A stretch of 64,000 nucleotides of DNA, from positions 6,278,650-6,342,649 of the forward strand of contig JAQFVV010000071.1 of NCBI GenBank assembly GCA_028023455.1, given 5' to 3'. The notes below the pieces were generated by a model. That model was given only the letters and a program-made list of their open reading frames with translations. It was not told the DNA's origin and ran no database searches. Below, one piece after another: positions 21,900 to 34,111 of the stretch. Positions within the stretch are counted from its first letter, which is position 1; every line of letters begins with the position of its first letter. This stretch comes from Epiperipatus broadwayi. Its lineage: Eukaryota; Onychophora; Udeonychophora; Euonychophora; Peripatidae. The position numbers and the translations under genes are program-made.

Positions 21900-22400
21900 A
21901 CAACACTGTTCATTCAGAATTTATGTTTTATGCCCAGACATTTTACCTACAAGTTCTGAAACATTTGAAACACCCCAATTTGTGACAAAGGGGGAGTGTA
22001 AGCTTCATCACAACAAAGCACCAGTGCACAAAACTTTGAGTGTGAAACAATTTTTAATTTAAAACAGCACGAACCCACTTGTCCATCAGCCTTTTTCATC
22101 CTATTTCACTCAGTGTGATTTCTTCATATTCCCCTGAATTAAAAAATGCCCCAAAGTTTGCAGATTTGGGAGTGGTGAAGAAAAAATGACATGGGTGTTA
22201 AAGGCATCAGTTTGCAAGAGTTTTAGGACTTCTAAGAAGTGAAAAATATATTGTGACCAGTGAAGGCAATTTAATTTGTAATACCTAAAAACAAATGTAA
22301 AATCAAGGAAGCATATTTTATCACTAGCAACAATAACTCTATTAACAGACATGACACTTACTTTGATATTCCAAGCATTGGACCAATTAAACAATTTGCA
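21900..22400 (+). pseudogene. mariner transposase remnant
   Basis: In shifting frames the translation shows landmarks of the mariner catalytic region: FYLQVLKHL; a LHH-N-APVHK segment equivalent to the usual LHHDNAPAH, with the second catalytic Asp gone; and TQCDFFIFP, equivalent to the conserved PCDFFLFP block. Stops and frameshifts interrupt it throughout, so no active protein is possible. The N-terminal helix-turn-helix part is not recognisable. Decay is far beyond that of the RTE copies. Confidence 0.7.
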
Positions 22401-22512
22401 TATAATTTGCATATTACTGCCTACATCCTACTCCGCATTATTTTTTGTTGTAGCTATGAATATGAAGCAATACATTTCAAAAGTGCTTAGCTGGCACTTA
22501 TTTATTGATTTA
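22390..22512 (-). repeat. Family A repeat, copy 3
   Basis: Reversed: GCTAAGCACTTTTGAAATG followed by CATATTCATAGCTAC and ATATGCAAATT, matching the copy at 17370. Confidence 0.5.
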
Positions 22513-23091
22513 TATGAGTACTTAATATAGCTTCTCCTGTCAGTGCCTCAACACGCTTGTAATTTTGTTACACAATTTACTACAAAGGTTCAATTTTGGA
22601 ATAAATTCTTATATATTTCAGAAATGTTTGATGAAATAGAAATTTGAAATATATCCAAAAGTATGTATATGAAGTTAAGCTCAAATATATCTAAACTATT
22701 TATAATGATGTTAAATTATATCATATGCTACAGATGTCTTATTCACTTGTAAAGTGAAGTGGGTGTTTCAAAATACATCTAGAGTAAGAGTTGTGTCTGA
22801 CTTCTATGCTGATGGATGGTTGCAATGAGATTGAGCTCAGGTGAAAAAATGCACTGATATAAAAAAAAACGTGAAAAATGTATTTTCTATGTGAATTTTT
22901 TTTTAAAAATTATTTTAAATGTGAATTTATATGTCATACTTTAGAGTTCTACTGATGTTTTGTTTATGAAATAAAAAAAAATAATGGCAAGCAATGAGAT
23001 TCTATAATTATGGTTAAAAGTTCTTGATTGATTATATTATCATGTTAGTTGGACATTCAATCTGCTTTTGAGCAAAAAAACGTACATATTG

Positions 23092-23545
23092 TTTAGTCAA
23101 AATGAGAGTCTTAGATCACATGACCCTATCTCTTAAGCTTGTAAGTTATAAACAATGAGGATTTCCAATTCTTCTACAAGCTTTGTGATAAATGCTTAGC
23201 CAGAGACAGCACTTAAAAATCTCTGTCAGGAACCCCCCCCCAAACCCCTGGCCATGGTTTCATGCTTTGGCACTCCTCAGAGAGGTGTCAGGGTAGGTTC
23301 AGACACTAGATATAAAAATACCAACCCAAAGCCAAGCACTTATCTAAAAGTTATCTATTGAGTGGAAAGTCTGAAATTTTCAGACATCTACATGTCTTCA
23401 AACCCAGCTATCCAACTCAAACAGCTATATGGGGTGGATAGATCTTCAGCCATACCCTATATTAGTAGTCATAGCAATATAAAATTGCATAAGACTTATG
23501 GCAGAGACCATAAATAGTCAAAATAAGAGTCATAGATCACATGAC
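23092..23545 (+). repeat. Family M unit between direct repeats
   Basis: AGTCAAAAT(G/A)AGAGTC followed by TAGATCACATGACC occurs at about 23095 and again at about 23517, flanking some 400 bp. A related start occurs at 51173. This could be an element with short terminal direct repeats. No coding frame. Confidence 0.45.
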
Positions 23546-23564
23546 CTTGAAAGTTTGTGATGGT

Positions 23565-24020
23565 AGTATTTTAGGTAATTATATGTTGGACAATTTCCAT
23601 CATATAATATTTTAATTACTGAATGTCTTTAGAAAAATTCAAACTTTATTTAAACTTTTCAAACATATTCATTTCTTAGCAAAGCACGCAGGTTAATATA
23701 TAACACAACGATCACTCATTTTCAGTGGTGTTGGTATAATCAGTGACAGTATTAGAATGGGAATTGAACCAGGGTCTTTACATTCATGGATATTAAATTT
23801 AAAGTGATACTCTACCTTTGATAGACTAGTCTAGTTGACTAAGAGTATCACTTTAAATTTAATATTCACCAATCTAAAGGTTTAGGTTTGATTCCCATGC
23901 TTGTACTGCTACTAATCAGACCAGCAACACTTGAAGAAAAGAGGAGAATAATACCATTCAAAACTATGTACTATGTATTAATGTGGGTGTTATTACTGGT
24001 AGTTGAATATTATCTTGAAA
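23565..24020. repeat. Family G palindromic dimer (G2)
   Basis: Inverted units meet near 23825, inside a perfect palindrome-like AGAGTATCACTTTAAATTTAATATT segment. The plus unit has TAGTTGACTAAGAG (A-box-like) and GGTTTGATTCCC (B-box-like at 23883-23894), then TTGAAGAAAAGAGG, a mutated ribozyme core. It runs straight into a reversed family E copy. Confidence 0.6.
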
Positions 24021-24330
24021 GTTTAATATATAAGGTATATGAGCACAGACTTTCACATGACCCACCACTCTCCACTCCATCCCATAACACTGATACACTT
24101 GAACACATATATGTCGAAAAGATAAATAATCACTAATATTAGTATTTCATGCTAAACTAGCAATCATTAGTTGGTCCAGATTATCATATCTACACATATA
24201 TGCAATAAGTGCTCAGATATATATATATTAAGATAGCCAATCTTCATACTTTAATGGACAGGCGTCAATCCACTCCATACTCCAACTTTTCAACCGCTAT
24301 CCAATTGAAAATCTGATGACGGAACACCCT
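24021..24330 (-). repeat. Family E copy (E7), reversed
   Basis: Minus-strand blocks: GAAAATCTGATGACGG region, ATTAAAGTATGAAGATTGGC, CTGGACCAACTAATGA (mutated core), TTTAGCATGAAAT and AGTGTATCAGTG. It joins directly to G2, the same G-E combination seen at 45405-45725 and in family H. Confidence 0.6.
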
Positions 24331-25696
24331 GAGGTTTAAATAAAATGTGAATTTTTCTAAAGACATTTAACAATTAATATTAGATTATGGAAACAGTCCA
24401 ACTTATAATTACAACGTAACATATACACTTTAGAAATAATTAAAAATAATAATAAACATTTAACAGACTTTTTAAAAAAAAACTATACACTTCTTTCATT
24501 TAAAAATAATAACTGACTGCTAGAATCGACCTTAAGATCTCGGTTATGCTGATTCCCAGCTGGTAGCAGCAGCTGCCTGTTCTTAAAGGTTATAGTATAG
24601 GTTGCGCGTTAAACAATAGAATAAAATAATTATAATAATTTACTAAAGTGTCTTAATTCAAAAATCTGTTGTTTTTATTTTCAATTATATAACTCACATT
24701 ATAAATCTTTCATTAGTTAATAATGAAAATCAGTCATTTTATACGGAGTGTATTTGTATATGTCTTTATAATATAAAGCATTTGTATTAACTAAAATTAT
24801 TCTAAATAATAAATTGCTGTAAGAAAGAAATGAAATTAGATATGGCAAATACATATCCATGATTTGGATTCAAACCCAGATGAAACAAACCTTTTTTTAG
24901 GCTTTTCAGATAGGCTTAGGATTTTTTGTCAAGTAACTAGCTCTCAGCCAACACAGAACTTCACCCAATAAAGGGCTACCATGCTTATATGCGTTAGAGA
25001 ATTGGTTTTATGCCAGTGTGTGATATATAAAATTAATGTAATGCAATCTTCACCATATTCGAGCAAAGTTTCATATCTCTCTAGACACTAAACTCGTGGT
25101 TTATCTTTATTACTTAAAACTAAACATCTGCTCATATGGTAGCTATATAGATACCCTACTTATCTTAAAAAAATAGCATGTTTCTTTAGAAACAATAGTC
25201 TTTATCTGCATAATATTAAAAGCTTTTAATATGAATTTGTAATCAAAATTGCTTACCATATTGTTTTTTTATTCAAGAAAAATCCATTTCTCATTGTTAA
25301 ATTTTGGAAATATAAAGTCACTACCCTATTAGCAAAATATTGTGAGTTGCTTATAGACTTAATATTAGGAGTAAATAGATATCTGACATCACATACTAAG
25401 ATATTTTGGGTTAGCCAATGACTTGCATCAAAAAAGTTCATAATATTAATCATTTATTATTTTAAAAAAATACATTTTTATTGCAACTTTTTTCAGTTTT
25501 TTATTATGCCGCACAAACATGAAAGAACAATTTTGATTGGTTAATTTCTGAGGGTCAAAAGAATATATTTTAAGAGCTGTTTATAATTGTAATCTTAATA
25601 GCACACTTAATTTACTGCTTTTAGAAAAATGTTTTTCAGTGATAAAAGAATATTTGAAAGACATTAACACATTTCAATTCCATTTTTCATACATTT
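24331..25696. other. AT-rich, no firm feature
   Basis: No gene. Two B-box-like segments on the minus strand (AGGTCGATTCTAGC near 24526; GGGTTTGAATCC near 24873) hint at old tRNA-derived repeats, but no complete unit could be drawn. Confidence 0.35.
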
Positions 25697-25990
25697 TGAT
25701 CATCAACATTGTCAACCATTATCATTCTATTGCAGGATGAAAATCTCTCCAAATTTAATCCACTTTCTTTGACCCCTAGCTTCTTTTTTCTACAAAATAT
25801 TGAATTTACCCAGCTCAACTCCATTTTTTAATTCTTTCAATTGTGTTAATGAAGCCTGTTTGTTTCCTCATCCATGTATTTTATTTTTGATCTCTTCTTG
25901 TTACTCCTAATATATATTTCTCCATACTGATAATGTCTGTTAATAGAAGAATCATTTCAGTGACTAAGTGTCATTTTTGATTAAGAACAA
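25697..25990 (-). mobile_element. RTE fragment, old
   Basis: Starts at the CATCAAC-type 3' tail and matches the last part of the RTE element (ATTCTATTGCAGGATGAAAAT, then TTGATCTCTTCTTGTTACTCC). An internal deletion and many substitutions are visible. 5'-truncated, no coding capacity. Confidence 0.7.
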
Positions 25991-26142
25991 GCTTGTGATC
26001 ATCCATGGTTGTTAAGCATTAGTGAACTTTTGTAATGATCATGTTATTATCATCATCATCATCCTAAGCTATTATTACTACTAAGTCTTAATAATTTTTT
26101 GTATTTATTTTACTATATAATTAGTTACTATTTTATCTAAAG

Positions 26143-26908
26143 CAAGGATGGGAAAATTTTTCTGATTGTGGGCCACCTGGACTTTTGTAAGGCATCTAGT
26201 GAGCTGTATGTAAAAAATGATTTAACTTTTCACTACATGAAGTACTCATAATAGAGGAAACCAGAAACTGACTTTCTATTTTCAGTGATTTTTCAGAAAA
26301 TAAAGCTTTTAAAATCTGTTTTGGGCAATTTTAAGATTAATGTCAAACTTAGATGCCTAATTGTTGGAAAATAATATCCATTCATGATCATTTCCAGCTT
26401 GACACTCCTTAAATCCCCAATTTACTCATAACTTGAAAACTAATGTAAAAAGATTATTTGGCAAAAAATGTAAATTTAATATATTTCTATTTGAAACAAT
26501 TTTTTTTTATAAAATCTATTGTTTTCAAAATATATAAAACAATCAACAGAATGTATAATTTGTGATAATTCTACAGGTATGTATTTTGTGAAAAACTTTA
26601 TTTGATAAATGTTATATAGAATTACAAATCTGATAAGTTTGTTTGAAGCATTTTTCAGTAGAATGCATTGTTTTTGAAATATAATAAAGATTGTTATAAC
26701 AAATATTTTTGCAATAAAATGTTTGATGTGCATTTGACAAAAAATATTCAATAAACTTGTTTGTATTAAATTGTCAAATGCTATCAAGTACAAATTGCTT
26801 GTTTATATAATTTTATATTATTTATATCAAACATTAAAAAAGAAGGTATAGCCATAAAAATCATATTTGGCTATGTGTGGCTCACAGGCTGTAGTTTTCC
26901 CACTCTTG
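26143..26908. mobile_element. Non-autonomous hAT transposon
   Basis: Ends CAAGGATGGGAAAA and its inverted partner TTTTCCCACTCTTG. The next block on each side is TGGGCCACC-like and its mirror, resembling the tips of many hAT elements. Flanked by ATCTAAAG (26135-26142) and ATCTAATG (26909-26916), an 8-bp duplication with one change, as hAT requires. 766 bp, no transposase recognisable in either strand. Confidence 0.7.
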
Positions 26909-26916
26909 ATCTAATG

Positions 26917-27799
26917 CATCAAAATTTGCCAGTTTAGTCTTAGCCATATAAGGTAACTTGAATTATCGTAATAAACCTATATCAGTCAGGCTAAAATATC
27001 ATACAAAACAATTTATATAATACGTTTTAAGTAAAACAAATTGCTTTATGTATGTATTCCCTAATAACACATTTATTAATCTGAATTTTTTTTACAATTA
27101 GTTATTGAAATCAAGTAATAAAATGCATAATGAGTATTTGATATGACTATTTAATCTTTAAAAAATGTATATATTATTTTATCCTGAATCATTGACTTGG
27201 AATGGAGTGGCAAAATTTAATGACAAGACAACATGGCACATTGACAAAACTCAAGTTTAAAAATTATTTAAGTCACTGATTCTGAACTCCAGTTTATCAT
27301 GGAGTGTAAATGGAGCTGCAGTCCATTTCCACTTTCCTTTACTCTCTTGTTGCTAGTTATAGCACGATTTTGTATGTTTCATATTCATTTGATGGCAAAA
27401 ACTGGTACTAAAATATATATTGTTTTATTAGTTTTAAAAAAATCTGAAGATGTCAGCATTGTACAGAAAAATTAATGCACATGAGCTTACAGCACTTCTG
27501 ATTGGTAGATTCTTTGTTCTCGTGCTTTAATAGTAATTGCAGGTACTTCTTTGTTGAGTTTTTTATAGAAAGAAAAATTGTATATTTTATATAGTTTATT
27601 TAAGTACTTATGAATTTTTTTAAAAAATATTTGTATAGTATTTATTTAAAAGCAAATATGTTCATGATTACACTTAGATTTTATTTAAAAATGTTTTTTT
27701 TAAAAGACAAATCAGTAAAACCCATATTAGTGGTAATAAAAAAGAAAAGATTGGTTTCCCCTTCACAAACACTATAGTATGGTTTGGATACTTATGGGT
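26917..27799. other. AT-rich, no recognised feature
   Basis: Nothing was recognised. Confidence 0.4.
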
Positions 27800-27990
27800 T
27801 AGATATGCTACCCATGTTTGCAATGGCAGAATGCTATACCTTCCTCCAGTGGGAGAAGTGTGTTTGCAATGTCAGAATACCATATCAAAAATGTCACCCC
27901 TATGGCATTCTATCATCACAAATTCTCCCCACCCCATTGGAAAAATAGCATTCTGCCACTGCAAAAAAGCAGCAGTTTTAACACAAAAGT
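27800..27990. repeat. Foldback element, about 190 bp
   Basis: TTGCAATGGCAGAATGCTAT at the left is mirrored by ATAGCATTCTGCCACTGC at the right, with further matching (CCAGTGGGAGAA against TTCTCCCCACCCCATTGG) inside. A miniature inverted-repeat element. The two overlapping open frames across it are by-products. Confidence 0.6.
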
Positions 27991-28725
27991 ACTGGGCTTT
28001 CAGTGATATTTTAAAAATCAATAATGTAATCTTAAATTTTAGAACAAAATTTCATTGCTTTATGATGAATTGACAATAATATGCTCAGGTTTGGGAAATG
28101 AAGTCCAATTAACCAATATTTCATTATTTTTTTTACAATAATGCAATAATCATTCAATAAGAAAAAAGCTATTACTCTAATTACAGATTTCAATGTATTT
28201 CATTTATATATGTATATTATTTTTAAGAATGTTTTCTTTTTATTTGTAAACTTTTGTTTCTAATAAATCAAATATAATTTATCAGTATACAATGTAGAAT
28301 AACAATTTAATTTTATAATAGACATGGTATTAAACAGCTGATTCATTGAAATTTTATTGTTTTTAAAAAAAATTGTATGAAAACTATAAGCATGATGTCA
28401 ACAAAAATCCCAGCATTCATTGCTGTTTGAATTCTTCTTTAAAATGGCATATCTCAAGTTCATTTAATTTTTTTCCTCATTTGCATTTCAAGACTTTCAT
28501 CCTGATAAAAATGTAACCAGAATATTGGGTTGTAAATATTCAATTTTAATTTTAATTTTTTAATTATTTGAATAGTAATTAAAATTTTTTTTAATTATTT
28601 GATAAATTGTATAATTAATTTATATGTTTGTGTTTGTGTTGGTGTGTCTGTGTAGTATATAAATTATATAATATTAAATTATTTATGCTCTTTATTATAC
28701 AACATATAAATTTGTGTTCAAACAA
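27991..28725. other. AT-rich, no recognised feature
   Basis: Nothing was recognised. Confidence 0.4.
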
Positions 28726-28850
28726 GGCAAAACTCTCCATACAGTAGTTCCACCTTATGCCAACTAGAGTAATCAATAACAATTATGTGCTAGTATAAGA
28801 GATAGTGATTGTGTGATGCTTAGTGGTTTAAATTTGTGTTCACATATATC
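28726..28850 (+). repeat. Family D fragment (D3)
   Basis: GGCAAAACTCTCCATACAGTAG and AGAGTAATCAAT join directly to the family 3' block (TTATGTGCTAGTATAAGAGA to GATGCTTAGTGGTTTAAA). The ribozyme region is absent. Confidence 0.65.
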
Positions 28851-30261
28851 AAAAGTGGTTTGTGTACAATGTAATTTTGGGGGTTTGACCTTATTTTATA
28901 GACATAATGATTCTCAAAAGGTTTAATGATTTATTAGTGTGTTTTATTTGTGTCTGCATTTGTATAACAAGTAATGATTTTTATATGTAAAAATTATAGT
29001 GCAGTATAATATAAATTTTAAGACTGATTATCAGATATATAGAAAGGTTGGAATTGATAAAGCAATCACAAAATTTACTGGGCATAGTACCATATGAATA
29101 CTTAAAACCAATAGAGAAGTTTTAAATGGTGCCTGTGTGATGATAGCCACAATTGTTATGTATATACCACATGGAATTGCATGCAGGCAAAGTAGCAAAT
29201 TCTGATTCTTGCCTGTGCCTTGGTTCTCATGCTGTGGAGTCAGTAATTTTGCCACATCTTGCATCACATTATTTTCAAGTCTATAGCCAGCAAATGAGAT
29301 ATATGCAAGTAAATTATTTCTGTGGGACAATAAATATAATAAGATTGCATCACTGGTGTGCATAAAGAATATAAAGATCACTGGTGTACACAAAAAATAT
29401 AAAATGAGATGAAACTCATTTTATCATTAATACAGACAGTAACTTGCAATTTCTAGTTTTAGATAGACAAGAAGCCAACTTCTATGATGACAAATGCATA
29501 TCCATCTTCTGGAAATGATTTGTTTTCTATATTTTATTAGGATGAATCTTTTTCTTACAAACACCTTGAGATTTATTAACTTTTGAGGTACAAGATAAAA
29601 ATAAAGAATTCTTATGTGACTAGTTTTGGAGATTCTGAAGCTATGGATTATCTCAGGTAAGAAGTATTGTATATGGTTTGAATGAGAATTTTGTGAGGAA
29701 TCAAAAAAAAATTATCAATGAAGATGTAATTTAAACTTAATTGATGATAAATTAGAAATTATGAACAAACAATAAAGTAACAATTATTTTGGATATTTAA
29801 ATTTCTTTTCTTTTTCCTTACTTTTTTAATGGTAATCACTATTTGTCTTGGCCTTATTGTTTTCCTTAGTTTTTGTATTTTCTGTCAATATATAGCTTTT
29901 TGCTCTAACATTATTAAAACCGAAGTTATTGTGAAAAATTGTGTCTCAAGTCAGATTTTAAAAAATTCAATATGGCGCCAAGAACGTTAAATTATTTATA
30001 TGGCTTTTAGTTTGAAAAATGAAGTAAAAGGTAGTTTCTAGTTGAATAACTTCAGAGTTTCCAATTTTAAATCTAAAGTCCCATTGATAAAGGCAAAAAT
30101 AAAAACTCTACTGAGATTTGTATGTTTAAATGCATTATCACCTTGTAATTTCTTATTACTCAAGCTTATTATAATTGGCAAAAACAATTATGGAGTGGTT
30201 TATATATATATACTTTAAATGATCAAATTTCAATATTAAAATTTGTCTATAATGTTGTCTT
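28851..30261. other. AT-rich, no supported gene
   Basis: A 120-codon minus-strand open frame at 29031-29393 shows no family features that I recognise, has no start context or splice support, and sits in ordinary repeat-poor AT-rich DNA. I do not call it a gene. Confidence 0.4.
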
Positions 30262-30508
30262 CTATATATAAAATTAAAAATAATCAATTTAAAACAAAAT
30301 TGAAATAGACAATTCACTATAAATAAAAATATTATTTAATGCACCAATCCGCCTTCATTGGTTGGTCATGTGATTGTGTAAAAATAAACATCTTGAAAAG
30401 AGTAATAAGGAATGAAAGCCAAAATGGCATATTAAATAATATTTTTATTTATAATAATTGGTCTATTTTAATTTTGTTTTAAACTGATTGTTTTAATTAT
30501 ATAAATAT
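30262..30508. repeat. Foldback element with about 80-bp arms
   Basis: The left arm 30262-30341 (TTTAAAACAAAATTGAAATAG, ATAAATAAAAATATTATTTAA) is mirrored at 30426-30508. The centre of about 85 bp is single copy. AT-rich miniature inverted-repeat element; no target duplication is clear. Confidence 0.6.
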
Positions 30509-30881
30509 GTGTGTATGTGCGTTCATATGGGATTGTAAATAAAAAATGTCTATTCTGAATGATGTGTGTTTGATATTGTATTCAAACTTAAAAAACATTG
30601 TGTAGATTAATTTTTATTATTTCATACTTTAAATCATAAGAAAAAAAGATTGTTTTTTTTTTAAATCTAGTATAGGCTTACAATTTTATGGACTTAAATT
30701 TGCCTGTGAGTCACTAAAATATTTGTATATTTGATTGGTTACAATCTATATAAAATATAAAATATAATTTATATGTATTATCCTTGAGATCATTTTCAAC
30801 TATTATTGATCCACTACAAAGTGGTTTCTCAATTTAATCCAGTTTCTCTGATCCATAGCCTCGTTTGTTCATATCACATGT

Positions 30882-31055
30882 CATCATCAAACATTATCAA
30901 TCCACTGCAGGATGAAGGTCTCTCCAAGTTCAAGCCATCTTCTCCAATATTTAGCTTCTCTTCCCCACATCACCCCTGCACACTTCCTTATTTCATCCAT
31001 CCATCTTCTGGGTCTTTTAAAATCTCTTGGAATCCAGTTTAAGATTTCAATTGTC
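30882..31055 (-). mobile_element. RTE 3' fragment with 12-bp target duplication
   Basis: Begins at the CATCATC tail and is 5'-truncated after about 174 bp. CATATCACATGT flanks it at 30870-30881 and 31056-31067, and the host RTE reads continuously when it is removed. It shows that this RTE family makes target duplications of this size. Confidence 0.8.
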
Positions 31056-31523
31056 CATATCACATGTATAAACTCCTTTATTGGATTTATCCACCACACA
31101 TGATCTTTTTTTTAGAACTTTTACAGTTTCATACAATCCAATTTAAGATTTCACCTATCTGTCTATTATCATCTTCTCTAGCAATAAGCCCAACTCAGCT
31201 CCATTGAAGTATCTTAATTCTTTTTTAAAATGTCAATGATAATTATCCGTTCACTCTTGCAATTATTTTATTTTTGATCTCTTCCAGTCTAACTCCAAAC
31301 AAACGTCTCTCTGTATTTCAATGAATGTTCTAAAGTCTCGTATTGATCTTCTGATAATTATCCAAGTCCCAAATCTATAAATAAAAACCAGTAAAGAAAT
31401 AAATTAAAAATCTTCCTTTTCGTGCATATAAGCACATTTCCTTTTAATATTGTTATTTCTTAAAATAAAGACTCCATTCAAGTGCAATTCTATTATATTT
31501 TCATCTGTATTAATAATCTAAGA

Positions 31524-31627
31524 TTTTTTTCTCATGTATTATAGCATCAGCCAGGAAGCGAACCCGCTAACCCGGGACAACTGCCTGTAAAGCAGCTGTC
31601 GCTGACCTCTCGACTACCAATGCTTGA
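31524..31627 (-). mobile_element. tRNA-derived SINE, family J copy 2
   Basis: T-rich start, then minus-strand GGTTCGCTTCC (B box), a loop TTTACAG and the GGTAGTCGAGAGGTC A-box region, as in copy 1. It replaced about 50 bp of the host RTE, so insertion came with a deletion or the flanks decayed; no clear target duplication. Confidence 0.65.
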
Positions 31628-31979
31628 CTCAATCTTTATCTTCTTCTTCTGAGAAAATTGATTGAAGATCATATTTGTCATAACATTTTCTAAAGATCGG
31701 AAGCATTAATCGTATAAAAAATCAAATCATCTTTGAAAAATCTAAATGATTTCTTTTACTCCCTTAGCTTCCTATTCTAGACCACAAAATACTTTTTTGT
31801 AAAATGCTTTACAAGGTTTTGGAGATAAAAAATCGCTCTGTCATATATCTTTCTCAATGGTAATCTTTTAAATATCACAAGTAATATAATTGCAACTGTT
31901 GCATTTGATATTTGTCAGAAAATGATAATGTTCCAAGACTATATCTTCCAATGATCACCTCTTCTCGTGCTTACACAAG

Positions 31980-32100
31980 CAAGCTAATCGGAAATATTGA
32001 ATGAGTAAGCACTAGTTGGGGATTTTATGCACAGATTTTCCTGCATCCATTGATTACTAAGGCTTACACTAGGTGGTACTACTTTAGAGTTTGCTACTGT
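31980..32100 (+). repeat. Family D fragment (D4)
   Basis: Corresponds to the half of family D that follows the ribozyme: ATATTGAATGAGTAAGCACTAG to TGGTACTACTTTAGAGTTT. It starts close to the predicted ribozyme cleavage position of the family. Inserted in the old RTE copy. Confidence 0.6.
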
Positions 32101-32206
32101 TAAGTCTATATCTTCATGATCTAAAGCTTTAATTATTGTGAAAATGCTTGTAGAATCAAATGCCTTTTTATAATCTATAAATCCTAAGCATAATGGCAAT
32201 GCATAT

Positions 32207-32990
32207 ATGCCCACAACATTAATGCCCTTATGAAAAACAGTAATTATCATTTCCCACCCTCAAAAAAAGAAAAATTCTAGGTGATTTTATATACAAAATA
32301 TATTTGTTGTATAGACCGTATCTAATATTCAGCTATGTTATTAAAGGTTCTTTAGAATAACATTTTTATTCCTATGTCTTTAACTTCAAGAAGGAATTCA
32401 TACATTACAGAAATTAGAGGTTGTAGCGCACAGTTTAACTATTTGACTTTTTAGCTTCTAGCATACCTGCTCAATTTGCTGATTAGAAAAATTAATAATA
32501 CATTTTATGAAAGAGATCAACACCCGATATCAAACCATATTGTCTTAACTAATGACTTTATTTTTACATGCATATAAATTTATATGTTGCAACTCATATG
32601 TATGTTTATAATGTTATAGGGACTACAATGTCGTGCATTGATATATATAAATGGCATGGATAGTAATAGTAAAATGGACTGTTTAGTTTTCACATCATAT
32701 AGCAATATGATTTGAAATATGGATTGTGTAAATGGAGCATAAAAAGACATAACTGAGAATATCGTAAGAGAAAAACAAACCAAAGGAAATTTATAATTGA
32801 CAAATCACATTTCAAGAAGTGATTCTTTATTTTAATATGTTTATATTTCCTTATTATGCAGAAATATTGAATCAAATTCAGTAGTTAATATTCATAACAT
32901 AACAGAAATGTTTTTTTTTTTTAATTTTGCAGTTATGGCATCCTCTTGTATTGACACCTTCATGCCTTACTTACTGCCTTTTGTTGGCAC
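32207..32990. mobile_element. Unidentified insertion in old RTE
   Basis: The RTE sequence stops near 32206 and resumes near 32996. The 780-bp insert starts TGCCCACAACA and ends TGTTGGCA, a weak inverted match. No coding frame that I recognise; the short minus-strand frames are not supported. Confidence 0.45.
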
Positions 32991-33515
32991 TCTTTATCAG
33001 TTCTTTCTATATCTTCTCTTAATACTTGAAGGTTATTGACTATGCTAAAACTACTTTTAATTTCAGTTATTCTTATGATTGATTAAAAGTCAAAGTTTGC
33101 TATAGATGAGTTATAATTGTCTTCGTAAACATTTTGTATAAACCTGGTAGAAGACCTATAGATATATAATTTCTAATATCTTCTTTATTATATTCTTGTG
33201 TATTAATATTACTACTGCATTCTTTCGATCTTCTTTATTATTTAGATATTTGGCATAAAATTTTAAAAAACAATTTGTTTTATTTCTTCACCTGCTTCTC
33301 TTTTAAGATATCAATAATAATTTCATTATTTTCTGGAGCATTTCTCTTCTTCATAGATTTAATTGCATGTCCCATCACTTTATTTAAAATGTTTGGCAAT
33401 TGAAAAGATGTAGTAATTGTGGATACTTTGGGTTTTTTTTTTTGTTGTTACTATACAATTCTTTGATGTTATTTCTCTCTTTTAAAATACTTCCATCTTT
33501 TTCTTTTATTGCTGA

Positions 33516-33632
33516 GTTGATAAAGAATCTGATTTGGGATCAGAATGTACCAGGATTGATGTTGGCCCTTGTAGTTATGGTGTTTAAACTTCTTATGAAT
33601 TCCCAAGCAATAAAACCATATGTGTTGTTTTG
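33516..33632. mobile_element. 117-bp insertion with 10-bp target duplication
   Basis: TTATTGCTGA is repeated at 33506-33515 and 33633-33642, and removing the insert restores the RTE reading. Family unknown, non-coding. Confidence 0.65.
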
Positions 33633-34111
33633 TTATTGCTGAAATAATGTTTTTCCAATGCCAAGATGTTGTTTTATACTTTTGAAACTTTTATTTTTTT
33701 CTATAGCTTTATTTGTCAATTCAACTATATTTTTTTATATTATTATTAACTCTTTTGTTACTATTTTATAGAATTTCAAATATTCAATTCTTCTTACTAA
33801 ATCTCTTTTAAATATTTTTATATTCCTTCTTTTTTCTTCATATATTGTCTTGTCTCCATTGAAAATTTCCTGATGGATTGTTCCTTTTTTGTACCATCTG
33901 TTTTAGTTACAATGCATAGAAAAGTATCAATTATCTTCTTATTTATCTCAGTTAAGATTGAACCATCTTCTAAATCTGTTAATTTTTAAAAAATGATTAG
34001 TAAGTTCTAATTTAAATTCATTGAGTGCTTCTGAAGGGTAGGAATATCAACTATTAATTTTGTCCTTTTTAAATAGATCTTTCTAGTTTTGCATTAATAC
34101 TAACTTTACTT

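Larger units (their letters stand above)
21501..22611 (+). mobile_element. Decayed mariner transposon
   Basis: Bounded by TA dinucleotides, with a left end beginning TGAGGGCATAACCAAAAA and a right end whose reverse complement (AAGAATTTATTCCAAAA) is a diverged partner, as expected of mariner terminal repeats. It lies within a family H repeat. Slightly shorter than the 1.3 kb usual for mariner. A family A-like segment (22390-22512, minus) lies near its 3' end and may be a later insertion. Confidence 0.65.
21185..22870 (+). repeat. Family H copy 2, split by a mariner
   Basis: Blocks before 21500 and after 22611 match family H copy 1 (15160-15950) in order, including GTATATGAAGTTAAGC. The E-like core here is TTGATGAGTGC...GCATGAAAT, a mutated form. 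The mariner relic fills the gap. Confidence 0.55.

Noticed and set aside
29031-29393. 120-codon minus-strand frame
   Set aside because: No recognisable domain, no splice signals or composition change; chance open frame cannot be excluded.
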